Part shown: positions 1 to 9,364 of the stretch, piece after piece | Layout: every line of letters begins with the position of its first letter | Numbering within the stretch: the stretch's first letter is position 1 | Source: Pseudomonas faucium | GTDB lineage: Bacteria > Pseudomonadota > Gammaproteobacteria > Pseudomonadales > Pseudomonadaceae | Direction of reading: 5' to 3' | DNA: 64,000 bases | Assembly (NCBI RefSeq): GCF_021602585.1 | Contig: NZ_BQIP01000002.1 | Coordinates: 62,001-126,000, forward strand | Made by a program: the position numbers and the translations under genes | Notes under the pieces: model-generated | The model's database searches: none | The model's input: the letters and a program-made list of their open reading frames with translations, nothing else | Told to the model about the DNA's origin: nothing

Positions 1-804
<804 letters not shown>

Positions 805-813
805 TGATTTTTG

Positions 814-916
814 GGAGGCCTTTGGCCTCCTTTCGCGACACAAGGCCGCTCCTACAGGGGATCGCTTTGTTCTGTAGGAGCGGCCTTGTGTCGCGAAAGG
901 GCCGCAAAGCGGCCCC
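814..916. repeat. REP pair (class A, GCGGCCTTGTGTCGCGAAA type)
   Basis: Two inverted copies of a 27-base REP unit (831-857 and 872-898) face each other across a 14-base spacer. They are flanked by a short GGCC-rich hairpin on each side. The pair lies just past the stop of the dioxygenase and before the convergent betT stop. The same unit recurs near 8078, 19850, 29676 and 59440. Confidence 0.85.
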
Positions 917-922
917 GGCGGT

Positions 923-2926
923 CTACCTGACCAGATGCAGGAACTGCATGTGCCGCTCGTACTGGTCGAGGATGTCGTTGATGATCTGCTCCTTGCTGTA
1001 GCCCACCAGGTCGTAATTCTGGCTGCCCTCGCTCAGGTGCACCTCCGCCCGGTAATAGCGGCGGTTCTTCAACTCCTGGGTGCCCAACCCACCCAGCGCA
1101 AACGACGGCGTGAAGTAGCCACGCATCTGCACCTGGTAGATGAACGGCTGTTCCTCGCCATGGCCAACCTTCAGGCTGACGTTGTCATGGCTCGGGTCAT
1201 CCTGGGTAATCAGGGTCAGCCCCTTCTGCTCGAACACTTCGCGCACATCGGCAATCGCCGGGCGCACCACGTCGTCCATGAAGCGGTACACCTCATCGCG
1301 TGACGGGAAGTGCACGGCCTGGCTCAAGCGCTGGCGCCAGCCGCCACGGCCACGTCGCGACTGGGCGAACGGCGCCAGCGAATGCATCTGCGCGATCTGC
1401 CGCTGGCTCTCCAGGTAGAAGGCCTTGTGCAGCCCCCACATCATGCACAGCAGGATCAGCGAGAACGGCAGCGACGTCAGCACCACCGCCGATTTCAGCG
1501 AGTCGATGCTGCCGGCGAACAGCAGGCCGCTGGTGATCAGCGCGGTCATCACGCCCCAGAAGATGCGCAGCCAGTTCGGGCCATCTTCGTCGGCGTCGCC
1601 GCCCTTGGCCGACAGGGTCGACAGCACCACCGTGCCGGAGTCGGCCGAGGTGACGAAGAACACGAAGCTGATGAACACCGTCACCGCGATGACCGTCTTG
1701 CTCCATGGGTAGGTTTCCAGCAGCAGGTACAGGCTCATCGACGGGTTGTCCAGGGCCGACTGGCCCAGGGCGGTCATGCCGTGGTTGATCACCTGGTCCA
1801 GGGCGCTGTTGCCGAAGATCGACATCCACGCCAAGGTGAAGCCCAGCGGAATCAGCAGCACGCCGAAGACGAATTCACGGATGGTGCGGCCACGCGAAAT
1901 GCGCGCGATGAACAGCCCCACGAACGGCGCCCAGGCAATCCACCAGGCCCAGTAGAACACTGTCCAGCCACCCAGCCAGTCGCGGTTCTCGCCATAGGCG
2001 TACACGTCGAAGCTCTTGCGCGGCAAGGCCCCCAGGTAATCGCCCAAGTTCTGGATCAAGGTGTTGAACAGGTGCTGGGTAGGGCCGGCGAACAGCACGA
2101 ACAGCAGCAGCGCGCAGGCCAGGAACAGGTTGATGTCGCTCATCACCCGCACGCCCTTCTCCACCCCGGCGACCGCCACGGCCACCGCCGCGCCCATCAT
2201 CAGGGCGATCAGCATCACCTGCACCCACTGGCTGTGGCTGATGCCGAACAGGTAGTCGAGGCCGGCATTGAGGTGCAGCACGCCAAAGCCCATGTCGGCG
2301 CCCAGGCCGAACACCGTGGCGATGATGCCGAAGCCATCCACCGCATAGCCGATCGGCCCGTTGATGCGCTTGCCGATCAGCGGGTACAGCGCCGAGCGCA
2401 GCGCCAGCGGCAGGTTGTGGCGGTAGGCGAAATAGGCCAGCGCCATGCCGACGAAGGCGAACACGCCCCAGCCATGCAGGCCCCAGTGCAGGAACAGGAT
2501 CTGCATCGCCTGGCGCCCGGCCTCGGCCGTGCCCGCCTCGCCTTGCGGCGGCTGGAGCATGTGGGTCAGCGGCTCGGAGACGCAGAAGAAGAACAGGGTG
2601 ATGCTGATGCCGGCGGCGAACAGCATGCCGGCCCAGGACAGGTAGCTGAACTCGGGCTCGTCGTGATCGGCACCAAGCTTGATCTTGCCGTAGCCGGACA
2701 ACGCGGTGACCACCACGAAGACCAGGTACAGGGTCATGGCCAGCATGTAGTACCAGCCGACCGTGTTGGCCGCCCAGTTCTGCGCGGCCAGCAGCCATTC
2801 ACCGGCAGCTTGCGGGAAGGCAATGACCACCAGGCCGAAGATGAGGATGAAGCTTGCCGCAAAGTAGAACACCGGCGGGTTCATGCGGATCTTGCCAGCG
2901 GCAAGTGAAGGGGTCGGTGCACTCAT
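923..2926 (-). CDS. betT: BCCT-family choline/glycine betaine transporter (BetT-like)
   Basis: Secondary transporter of the betaine-choline-carnitine family in the inner membrane. The 667 residues carry about 12 hydrophobic segments, the tryptophan-rich family motif (WAWWIAWAPFVG, near the middle) that lines the substrate site, and a long hydrophilic C-terminal tail of about 150 residues typical of osmosensing BetT. An upstream ATG at 3031 would add 35 residues, but the ATG at 2926 is preceded by GAGGTG at good spacing and begins a normal BCCT N-terminus, so it is preferred. A perfect inverted repeat about 100 bases upstream could be a BetI-type operator. Exact substrate (choline, betaine, carnitine) is not decided by sequence. 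Confidence 0.88.
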   Translation of the reverse strand: MSAPTPSLAAGKIRMNPPVFYFAASFILIFGLVVIAFPQAAGEWLLAAQNWAANTVGWYYMLAMTLYLVFVVVTALSGYGKIKLGADHDEPEFSYLSWAGMLFAAGISITLFFFCVSEPLTHMLQPPQGEAGTAEAGRQAMQILFLHWGLHGWGVFAFVGMALAYFAYRHNLPLALRSALYPLIGKRINGPIGYAVDGFGIIATVFGLGADMGFGVLHLNAGLDYLFGISHSQWVQVMLIALMMGAAVAVAVAGVEKGVRVMSDINLFLACALLLFVLFAGPTQHLFNTLIQNLGDYLGALPRKSFDVYAYGENRDWLGGWTVFYWAWWIAWAPFVGLFIARISRGRTIREFVFGVLLIPLGFTLAWMSIFGNSALDQVINHGMTALGQSALDNPSMSLYLLLETYPWSKTVIAVTVFISFVFFVTSADSGTVVLSTLSAKGGDADEDGPNWLRIFWGVMTALITSGLLFAGSIDSLKSAVVLTSLPFSLILLCMMWGLHKAFYLESQRQIAQMHSLAPFAQSRRGRGGWRQRLSQAVHFPSRDEVYRFMDDVVRPAIADVREVFEQKGLTLITQDDPSHDNVSLKVGHGEEQPFIYQVQMRGYFTPSFALGGLGTQELKNRRYYRAEVHLSEGSQNYDLVGYSKEQIINDILDQYERHMQFLHLVR

Positions 2927-3023
2927 GGGACATGCACCTCGTCGATTGACGTGAGGTTCGGAATGAACGGGTTCAGCAAAGGAATCCTCCTGTTGAACAC
3001 CGGCAGCGGACCAGCGTTTTTCG

Positions 3024-3039
3024 TTGAACAAGCGTTCAA
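3024..3039. promoter_or_regulatory. Inverted repeat upstream of betT, possible BetI-type operator
   Basis: TTGAAC-N4-GTTCAA, perfect 6-base arms, centred about 105 bases upstream of the chosen betT start. It resembles TetR-family BetI sites in sequence style (TTGAAC/GTTCAA halves), but no betI gene is in this window. Confidence 0.4.
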
Positions 3040-3096
3040 GTTAAACATGGATCGGATTTCAATGCGAACCGGGGTGCTGATCGGTGCATGCCTGTA

Positions 3097-3143
3097 CCGG
3101 CCCTATCGCCGGCAAGCCGGCTCCCACAAGTACCGTGGGAGCC
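3097..3143. repeat. REP element (class B, CCTATCGCCGGCAAGCCGG type)
   Basis: GC-rich hairpin between betT and the serine acetyltransferase gene, with the CGCCGGCAAGCCGG core and a CCCAC...GTGGG outer pairing. The same unit appears near 13320, 24432, 34520, 36170 and 46870. Confidence 0.8.
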
Positions 3144-3150
3144 AACAGCC

Positions 3151-4083
3151 TCAGTTCTTGTCCTGGCAATCGAGCTGCAAGTTCGCCTGGGTAATGTTGC
3201 TTTCAGCCGGCACGCTGCGGGTCAGCCACACATTGCCGCCAATGGTCGAGCCTTTGCCGATGGTGATGCGCCCCAGGATGGTCGCCCCCGCATAGATCAC
3301 CACGTCATCCTCGACGATCGGGTGGCGCGCCAGCCCCTTGTGCAGCGTCCCCGACTCGTCGCTGGGGAAGCGCTTGGCCCCCAGCGTGACCGCCTGGTAG
3401 ATGCGCACCCGCTCGCCGATGATCGCCGTCTCGCCAATCACCACGCCGGTGCCATGGTCGATGAAGAAGCTCGGCCCGATCTGCGCGCCCGGGTGGATGT
3501 CGATGCCCGTCGCCGAATGCGCCAGCTCCGAGCTGATCCGCGCCAGCAACGGCAAGCCGGCGCGGTACAGGTGGTGGGCCAGGCGGTGGTGGATGATCGC
3601 CAGGATCCCCGGGTAGCACAGCAGCACTTCATCGACGCTGCGCGCCGCCGGGTCGCCGTGGTAGGCCGCCAGCACATCGGTATCGAGCATCACCCGCAGC
3701 CCAGGCAGGGCCGCAGCGAAATCCTGGATCAGGCGCAGGGCCTGGGCATCCACGGTTGCCAGTTCGCCGTTGCTCTGGCGCGCGGCATAGCGCAGCTCCA
3801 GGCGTGCCTGGGCCAGCAGGGAGGTGAGCGCCGCGTCCAGGGTATGGCCGACGTAGAAGTCCTCGCTCTCCTCGCGCAGGTCCACCGGGCCCAGGCGCAT
3901 CGGGAACAGCGCCCCGCACAGCTGCTCGAGGATCTGGCGCATGGCCTCGCGCGAGGGCAATTCGCGCCCGCCCTGCTCGCCGATGCTGCGGCCATTGCGG
4001 CTGCGCCATTGCTCACGGGCGCTGCGCAGGCCGCTGACGATGCTGTGCAACTGCCAATGCGCGGATGAAGGTTGGTCGCTCAC
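3151..4083 (-). CDS. epsC: Serine O-acetyltransferase (EpsC/CysE family)
   Basis: Transfers an acetyl group from acetyl-CoA to L-serine, giving O-acetylserine, the acceptor for sulfide in cysteine synthesis. The 310-residue product has a helical N-terminal domain and a C-terminal left-handed beta-helix of hexapeptide repeats. The catalytic DIHPGAQIG and FIDHGTGVVIGE segments are intact. At 310 residues it is longer than the classic CysE (about 260-270), matching the EpsC-type form. The GTG start at 4083 is preceded by GGCAGGAG at good spacing; an ATG at 4125 lacks this. It is divergent from the cystine-type ABC transporter at 4354, so both probably answer to sulfur limitation. Confidence 0.88.
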   Translation of the reverse strand: MSDQPSSAHWQLHSIVSGLRSAREQWRSRNGRSIGEQGGRELPSREAMRQILEQLCGALFPMRLGPVDLREESEDFYVGHTLDAALTSLLAQARLELRYAARQSNGELATVDAQALRLIQDFAAALPGLRVMLDTDVLAAYHGDPAARSVDEVLLCYPGILAIIHHRLAHHLYRAGLPLLARISSELAHSATGIDIHPGAQIGPSFFIDHGTGVVIGETAIIGERVRIYQAVTLGAKRFPSDESGTLHKGLARHPIVEDDVVIYAGATILGRITIGKGSTIGGNVWLTRSVPAESNITQANLQLDCQDKN

Positions 4084-4250
4084 GGTGTTCTCCTGCCGGG
4101 TGGCATGCAATATTTTGCAATCCACTCTACGGCAAATCCGTCCCTTGGAAAAAACAACGCTTTATTCCATCCTGCGCTAAGTCAGGCATAAGCGGCGATG
4201 ACGAACCGGGCAACCTCGCCTACCCTCAACTCAGCGTGTGCCTGAGCCTT

Positions 4251-4315
4251 TTTATAAAAAAGCATAAGAAAATAAGTTTTTATTATTTCCTGGCCTATCA
4301 GGCCAACTCTATAGT
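4251..4315 (+). promoter_or_regulatory. AT-rich upstream region and likely promoter of tcyJLN
   Basis: A strongly AT-rich tract (4251-4288) precedes an inverted repeat TGGCCT-ATC-AGGCCA (4291-4305) and a good -10 hexamer TATAGT (4310-4315), about 40 bases before the tcyJ ATG. There is no good -35, which suggests an activator. CysB is the natural guess for a cystine transporter, but this is inference. Confidence 0.5.
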
Positions 4316-4353
4316 CGCCACCCACTACTTCCACAACAAGCGCGGGGCCTGAC

Positions 4354-5148
4354 ATGTCGAAATTCGCCAAACCGCTTCTCAACGCCAGCCTGGCCATCCT
4401 CCTCGGTGCCGGCCTGCTCGGCCAGGCATTCGCCGGCGAGCAGTTGAAGACCATCCAGGAAAAGGGCGTGATCAACGTCGGCCTGGAAGGCACCTACCCA
4501 CCGTTCAGCTTCCAGGATGAAAACGGCAAGCTGGCCGGCTTCGAAGTCGAGCTGTCGGAGCTGCTGGCCAAGGAGCTGGGGGTCAAGGCCAAGATCCAGC
4601 CGACCAAGTGGGACGGCATCCTCGCTGCGCTGGAGTCCAAGCGCCTGGACGTGGTGGTCAACCAGGTGACCATCTCCGATGAGCGCAAGAAGAAATACGA
4701 CTTCTCCGAGCCCTACACCGTTTCCGGCATCCAGGCCCTGGTGCTGAAGAAGAAAGCCGAGCAGCTGAACATCAAGACAGCGCAGGACCTGGCCGGCAAG
4801 AAAGTCGGCGTGGGCCTGGGCACCAACTACGAGCAGTGGGTCAAGCAGGACGTGCCGAAAGCCGAAGTGCGCACCTACGAAGATGACCCGAGCAAGTTCG
4901 CCGACCTGCGCAACGGCCGCATCGACGCCATCCTGATCGACCGCCTGGCCGCCCTGGAATACGCCCAGAAAGCCAAGGACACCGAGCTTGCCGGCGATGC
5001 CTTCTCGCGCCTGGAAAGCGGCGTGGCCCTGCGCAAGGGCGAACCGGAACTGCTGGCTGCCATCAACAAGGCCATCGACAAGCTCAAGGCTGATGGCACC
5101 CTGGCCAAGCTGTCCGAGAAATACTTCGGTGCCGATGTCACCCAATGA
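4354..5148 (+). CDS. tcyJ: Cystine/amino acid ABC transporter, periplasmic binding protein (TcyJ/FliY-like)
   Basis: Periplasmic solute-binding protein of the polar amino acid family 3. The 264 residues start with a signal peptide (about 1-27, cleavage after AFA), followed by GLEGTYPPFSFQDENG, the usual first ligand-binding strand and loop, and the two-lobe fold ending in LSEKYFG. High similarity in style to E. coli FliY/TcyJ supports L-cystine as ligand. Its stop overlaps the next gene by 4 bases, so tcyJ, tcyL and tcyN form one operon. Other polar amino acids cannot be excluded. Confidence 0.85.
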   Translation: MSKFAKPLLNASLAILLGAGLLGQAFAGEQLKTIQEKGVINVGLEGTYPPFSFQDENGKLAGFEVELSELLAKELGVKAKIQPTKWDGILAALESKRLDVVVNQVTISDERKKKYDFSEPYTVSGIQALVLKKKAEQLNIKTAQDLAGKKVGVGLGTNYEQWVKQDVPKAEVRTYEDDPSKFADLRNGRIDAILIDRLAALEYAQKAKDTELAGDAFSRLESGVALRKGEPELLAAINKAIDKLKADGTLAKLSEKYFGADVTQ

Positions 5149-5813
5149 TCGCTGAAAGCCTGCAACTGGTTGCCGACTCCACGCCCTTCCTGTTGAAGGG
5201 CGCGGGTTACACGGTGCTGCTGAGCGTCGGCGGCATGTTCTTCGGCCTGCTGCTGGGCTTTGCCCTGGCACTGATGCGGCTGTCGAAGATCCTGCCGCTG
5301 GACTGGCTGGCGCGGATCTACGTGTCGTTCTTTCGCGGCACGCCACTGCTGGTGCAGCTGTTCGTCATCTACTTCGGCATGCCGCAGATCGGCATCGAGC
5401 TCGACCCGATCCCGGCCTCGCTGATCGGCCTGTCGCTGAACATGGCCGCCTACATCTGCGAGATCCTGCGTGCAGCCATCTCGTCCATCGACCGGGGCCA
5501 GTGGGAGGCCGCTGCCAGCATCGGCATGACCCGCACCCAGGCCATGCGCCGGGCGATCCTGCCCCAGGCGCTGCGCACCGCACTGCCGCCGCTGGGCAAC
5601 AGCTTCATCTCGCTGGTCAAGGACACCGCCCTGGCGGCGACCATCCAGGTGCCCGAGCTGTTCCGCCAGGCGCAGCTGATTACCGCGCGCACCTTCGAAG
5701 TGTTCACCATGTACCTGGCGGTGGCGGTGATCTACTGGGTGCTGTGCAGCATCCTCGCGCACTTCCAGAACCGCATGGAAGCGCGGGTCAACCAGCACGA
5801 CCGGGAGCCTTGA
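5145..5813 (+). CDS. tcyL: Cystine/amino acid ABC transporter permease (TcyL-like)
   Basis: Inner-membrane permease of the HisMQ type, 222 residues with about five membrane segments. The EAA-type cytoplasmic loop (GQWEAAASIGMTRTQAMRRA) that docks onto the ATPase is intact near residue 120. It overlaps tcyJ by 4 bases and is followed one base later by tcyN. As in E. coli YecS, a single permease gene is present, implying a homodimer. Confidence 0.87.
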   Translation: MIAESLQLVADSTPFLLKGAGYTVLLSVGGMFFGLLLGFALALMRLSKILPLDWLARIYVSFFRGTPLLVQLFVIYFGMPQIGIELDPIPASLIGLSLNMAAYICEILRAAISSIDRGQWEAAASIGMTRTQAMRRAILPQALRTALPPLGNSFISLVKDTALAATIQVPELFRQAQLITARTFEVFTMYLAVAVIYWVLCSILAHFQNRMEARVNQHDREP

Positions 5814-5814
5814 A

Positions 5815-6573
5815 ATGATTGTCGTAGAAGGCCTGACCAAGCGGTTCAAGGGCCAGACCGTGCTCAACGGCATCGACGTGACCGTGCACCCCGGCGAGGT
5901 GGTGGCCATCATCGGCCCCAGCGGCTCGGGCAAGACCACCTTCCTGCGCTGCCTGAACCTGCTGGAAACTCCCGATGCCGGGCGCATCCAGATCGGCGAC
6001 ATCAGCATCGACGCCAACCGCCCGCTGGGTGGCCAGCAAAGTGCGATCCGCCGCTTGCGCCAGCAGGCCGGCTTCGTGTTCCAGAACTTCAACCTGTTCC
6101 CCCACCGCACCGCCCTGGAAAACGTCATTGAAGGGCCGGTGATCGTCAAGAAGACGCCCCGCGCCCAGGCCATCGAGCTGGGCAAGCGCTTGCTCGCCAA
6201 GGTCGGCCTGGCCGGCAAGGAAGACGCCTACCCCCGGCGCCTCTCGGGCGGCCAGCAGCAGCGGGTGGCCATCGCCCGCGCCCTGGCCATGGAGCCGGAG
6301 GTGATCCTGTTCGACGAACCCACCTCGGCGCTCGACCCGGAACTGGTCGGCGAGGTGCTGGAGACCATTCGTGGGCTGGCCGAGGAAAAGCGCACGATGA
6401 TCATCGTCACCCACGAAATGAGCTTTGCGCGCGACGTGGCGAACCGGGTGATCTTCTTCGACAAGGGGGTGATCGTCGAACAGGGCGAGGCCAAGGCGCT
6501 GTTCGCCAACCCCAGGGAAGAGCGGACCCGGCAGTTCTTGCGCAAATTCCTCGGTGCTGCGGCTTCGGAATGA
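5815..6573 (+). CDS. tcyN: Cystine/amino acid ABC transporter ATP-binding protein (TcyN-like)
   Basis: Cytoplasmic ATPase energising the transporter with TcyJ and TcyL. The 252 residues hold Walker A (GPSGSGKTT, about 38-46), the signature LSGGQQQR, Walker B (ILFDEPTSALD) and the switch histidine in VTHEMS. Length is normal for the amino acid importer ATPases. A REP pair and the next sulfur-related transcription unit follow. Confidence 0.88.
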   Translation: MIVVEGLTKRFKGQTVLNGIDVTVHPGEVVAIIGPSGSGKTTFLRCLNLLETPDAGRIQIGDISIDANRPLGGQQSAIRRLRQQAGFVFQNFNLFPHRTALENVIEGPVIVKKTPRAQAIELGKRLLAKVGLAGKEDAYPRRLSGGQQQRVAIARALAMEPEVILFDEPTSALDPELVGEVLETIRGLAEEKRTMIIVTHEMSFARDVANRVIFFDKGVIVEQGEAKALFANPREERTRQFLRKFLGAAASE

Positions 6574-6579
6574 CTTACC

Positions 6580-6646
6580 GGCCTCATCGCGGATAAATCC
6601 GCTCCTACAAGGGCCATGTAGGAGCGGATTTATCCGCGATGAGGCC
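6580..6646. repeat. REP-like inverted repeat (GGATAAATCCGCTCCTAC type)
   Basis: Two inverted arms of about 30 bases (GGCCTCATCGCGGATAAATC and its complement) across a short spacer, just after tcyN. The core differs from the class A units elsewhere in the window but shares the CCGCTCCTAC end, so it is a sequence variant of that family. Confidence 0.8.
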
Positions 6647-6805
6647 CTCACGCCCCGAGCAATTCACCACTTCTATATATATTCCAAAAGGTTAGTTCAT
6701 AAACTTTTGATAAGCCTTTAGGGTATATGCACCGGACCACCGGACCAGCAAACGTTTGTCGCCATCAGCTGAAGCGACGCATCCACTTTGTGAGGTTCGG
6801 TACTG

Positions 6806-8047
6806 ATGTCTACCCTGCCAGAAACCCAATTCCACAGCGACCTCGACAGCTCGCCCCTGCTGCTGCCGGCCAAGGTATTGCGCAACGACGCCGAAGCCCT
6901 GCAAGCCGCCCGCGAACTGGCCGACGCCGCCCGCGAGCAAGCCGCGCGCCGCGACCAGCAGCGCAAGCTGCCCTGGGCCGAAATCGAACAATTCACCCGC
7001 AGCGGCCTGGGCAGCATCAGCGTGCCCAAGGCCCATGGCGGCCCCGACGTGTCGTTCGAGACCATCGCCGAAGTGTTCCGCCTCATCAGCGCCGCCGACC
7101 CGGCCCTGGGGCAGATCCCGCAGAACCAGTTCGGCATGCTGCAACTGCTGCGCGTGACCGCCACCGAGGCGCAACAGGCGCAGATCTTTCGCAGCGTGCT
7201 CGACGGCTGGCGCATCGGCAATGCCGGGCCGGAGCGCGGCACCAAGGACACCCTGACCCTGAAGGCGCGCATCACCCGCAGCGGCGATGGCTATCGCATC
7301 AGCGGCGAGAAGTTCTATTCCACCGGCGCCCTCTTCGCCCACTGGGTCGCGGTCAAGGCCCTGGACGATGAAGGCCGTCAGCGCCTGGCCTTCGTGCGCC
7401 GCGGCGCGCCGGGGCTGCGTATCGTCGATGACTGGTCGGGCTTCGGCCAGCGCACCACCGCCAGCGGCACCGTATTGCTCGACCAGGTACCGGTGGACGC
7501 GGAACTGGTGATCGACAACTGGCGCCAGCGCGACCTGCCCAACATCCAGGGCGCCGGCTCGCAGTTGATCCAGGCGGCAATCGATGCCGGCATTGCCGAA
7601 GCGGCGATCGACGACGCCATCCACTTCGTGCGGGACAAGTCGCGGCCGTGGATCGAAGCCAAGGTCGAGCGGGCCAGCGACGACCCTTACGTGATCGCCG
7701 ACATCGGCCGCCTGAAGCTCGAGCTGCATGCCGCCCAGGCGCTGCTGCGCAAGGCGGCGCGGGTGCTCGACGAGGTCAACGCAGCGCCCATCGATGCGCA
7801 AGCGGCAGCGCGGGCCTCGATTGCCGTGGCCGAGGCCAAGGTGCTGACCACCGAGGTTTCCCTGCAGGCCAGCGAGAAGCTGTTCGAGCTGGCCGGCAGC
7901 CGCGCCACGCTCGCCGAGTTCAACCTCGACCGCCATTGGCGCAATGCCCGGGTGCACACGCTGCATGACCCGGTGCGCTGGAAGTACCACGCGGTGGGCG
8001 CCTACTACCTCAACGGGACCTTGCCGGCGCGGCATTCCTGGATCTGA
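6806..8047 (+). CDS. sfnB: SfnB-family sulfur acquisition oxidoreductase (acyl-CoA dehydrogenase-like), first copy
   Basis: Flavoprotein of the acyl-CoA dehydrogenase superfamily, SfnB/DszC-like branch, which in pseudomonads is tied to use of organosulfur compounds under sulfate limitation. The 413 residues show the three-domain layout: helical N-terminus, beta middle domain (GEKFYSTGALFAHW, FGQRTTASGT) and helical C-terminus ending with HDPVRWKYHAVGAYYLNG. The second copy at 8183-9364 is obviously paralogous, with matching motifs (GQIPQN, DDWSGFGQRTT, HDPVRWKYHA). The reaction is not known from the sequence; monooxygenation or desulfurisation using reduced flavin is a family-based guess. The ATG is 8 bases after GTGAGG. 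Confidence 0.8.
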   Translation: MSTLPETQFHSDLDSSPLLLPAKVLRNDAEALQAARELADAAREQAARRDQQRKLPWAEIEQFTRSGLGSISVPKAHGGPDVSFETIAEVFRLISAADPALGQIPQNQFGMLQLLRVTATEAQQAQIFRSVLDGWRIGNAGPERGTKDTLTLKARITRSGDGYRISGEKFYSTGALFAHWVAVKALDDEGRQRLAFVRRGAPGLRIVDDWSGFGQRTTASGTVLLDQVPVDAELVIDNWRQRDLPNIQGAGSQLIQAAIDAGIAEAAIDDAIHFVRDKSRPWIEAKVERASDDPYVIADIGRLKLELHAAQALLRKAARVLDEVNAAPIDAQAAARASIAVAEAKVLTTEVSLQASEKLFELAGSRATLAEFNLDRHWRNARVHTLHDPVRWKYHAVGAYYLNGTLPARHSWI

Positions 8048-8059
8048 TTTTTGCGCCTT

Positions 8060-8163
8060 GGGGCTGCTGTGCAGCCCTTTCGCGACACAAGGCCGCTCCT
8101 ACAGACAACCGCAGCCTCCTGTAGGAGCGGCCTTGTGTCGCGAAAGGGCCGCAAGGCGGCCCC
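8060..8163. repeat. REP pair (class A) between the two sfnB copies
   Basis: Inverted arms beginning at 8078 and ending at 8145, flanked by GGGCTGC...GCAGCCC and GGCCGC...GCGGCC hairpins. It sits between the tandem paralogues and would also interrupt or attenuate read-through. Confidence 0.85.
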
Positions 8164-8182
8164 CGAGGCCCCGGAGAACACC

Positions 8183-9364
8183 ATGACGACATCGATCATC
8201 ACCACCGACACCCAAGCCCTGGAAGTCGCCGAAGAACTCGCCCAGCACCTGCGCCGCGACAGCGCCCTGCGCGACCGCGAACGCCGCCTGCCCCATGCCG
8301 AACTGGACCTGTTCAGCCAAAGCGGCCTGTGGGCCATCAGCGTGCCCAAGGCCTTCGGCGGCGCCGGCGTGTCCAACGTCACCCTGGCCAAGGTCATCGC
8401 GCGCATTGCCCAGGCCGACGCCTCGCTCGGGCAGATCCCGCAAAACCATTTCTACGCCCTGGAAGTGCTGCGGGTAAACGGCACCCCCGCCCAGCAGCAG
8501 CGCCTCTACGCCGAGGTGCTGGCCGGCCAGCGCTTGGGCAATGCCCTGGCCGAGCTGGGCACCCGCACCGCCCACGACCGCACCACCCGCCTGGCCCGCG
8601 ACGCCGACGGCTACCGCATCAACGGCCGCAAGTTCTACGCCACCGGCGCGCTCTACGCCCAGCGCATCCCCACCTCGGTGATCGACGAGCATGGCGTGCA
8701 GCACCTGGCCTTCGTGCCGGCCGACAGCCAGGGCCTGCAGGTGATCGACGACTGGAGCGGCTTTGGTCAGCGCACCACCGGCAGCGGCTCGGTGGTGTTC
8801 GACAACGTGTTCGTGCGCAGCGAAGACGTGCTGCCGTTCCAGTCGGCCTTCGAGCGCCCTACCCCGGTCGGCCCGCTGGCGCAGATCCTCCACGCCGCCA
8901 TCGACACCGGCATCGCCCGCGCCGCCTACGAAGACGCCCTGCACTTCGTGCGCACCCGCAGCCGGCCATGGGTCGACTCCGGCCTCGACAAGGCCAGCGA
9001 AGACCCGCTGACCCTGAAAAGCTTCGGCCACCTGAGCATCCGCCTGCACGCCGCCGAAGCCCTGCTCGAACGCGCCGGCGAATACCTCGACCGCGCCCAG
9101 GCCGACAGCAACGCAGGCACCGTCGCCGCCGCCTCCATCGCCGTGGCCGAGGCCCGCGCGCTCAGCACCGAAATCGCCCTTGCCGCCGGCACCACGTTGT
9201 TCGAACTGGCCGGCAGCCAGGCCACCCTCGCCGAGCACAACCTCGACCGCCACTGGCGCAACGCCCGCGTGCATACCCTGCACGACCCCGTGCGCTGGAA
9301 GTACCACGCCATCGGCAACTACTACCTCAACGACGAAAACCCACCACGCCGGGGGACGATCTGA
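8183..9364 (+). CDS. SfnB-family sulfur acquisition oxidoreductase, second copy
   Basis: 393-residue paralogue of the preceding protein, same acyl-CoA dehydrogenase-like fold (middle-domain motif GRKFYATGALYAQR; C-terminal HDPVRWKYHAIGNYYLN). The open frame runs back to 8051 through the REP, but the ATG at 8183 follows CCGGAGAACACC and begins the conserved region, so it is the likely start. Its stop shares one base with the ATG of the monooxygenase gene, so the two are co-translated. Two SfnB copies may act on different substrates or as a hetero-oligomer; neither is shown. Confidence 0.8.
   Translation: MTTSIITTDTQALEVAEELAQHLRRDSALRDRERRLPHAELDLFSQSGLWAISVPKAFGGAGVSNVTLAKVIARIAQADASLGQIPQNHFYALEVLRVNGTPAQQQRLYAEVLAGQRLGNALAELGTRTAHDRTTRLARDADGYRINGRKFYATGALYAQRIPTSVIDEHGVQHLAFVPADSQGLQVIDDWSGFGQRTTGSGSVVFDNVFVRSEDVLPFQSAFERPTPVGPLAQILHAAIDTGIARAAYEDALHFVRTRSRPWVDSGLDKASEDPLTLKSFGHLSIRLHAAEALLERAGEYLDRAQADSNAGTVAAASIAVAEARALSTEIALAAGTTLFELAGSQATLAEHNLDRHWRNARVHTLHDPVRWKYHAIGNYYLNDENPPRRGTI

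Noticed and set aside
2927-3031. Longer BetT start at 3031
   Set aside because: That ATG falls within the putative operator and lacks a ribosome site; ATG 2926 has GAGGTG.
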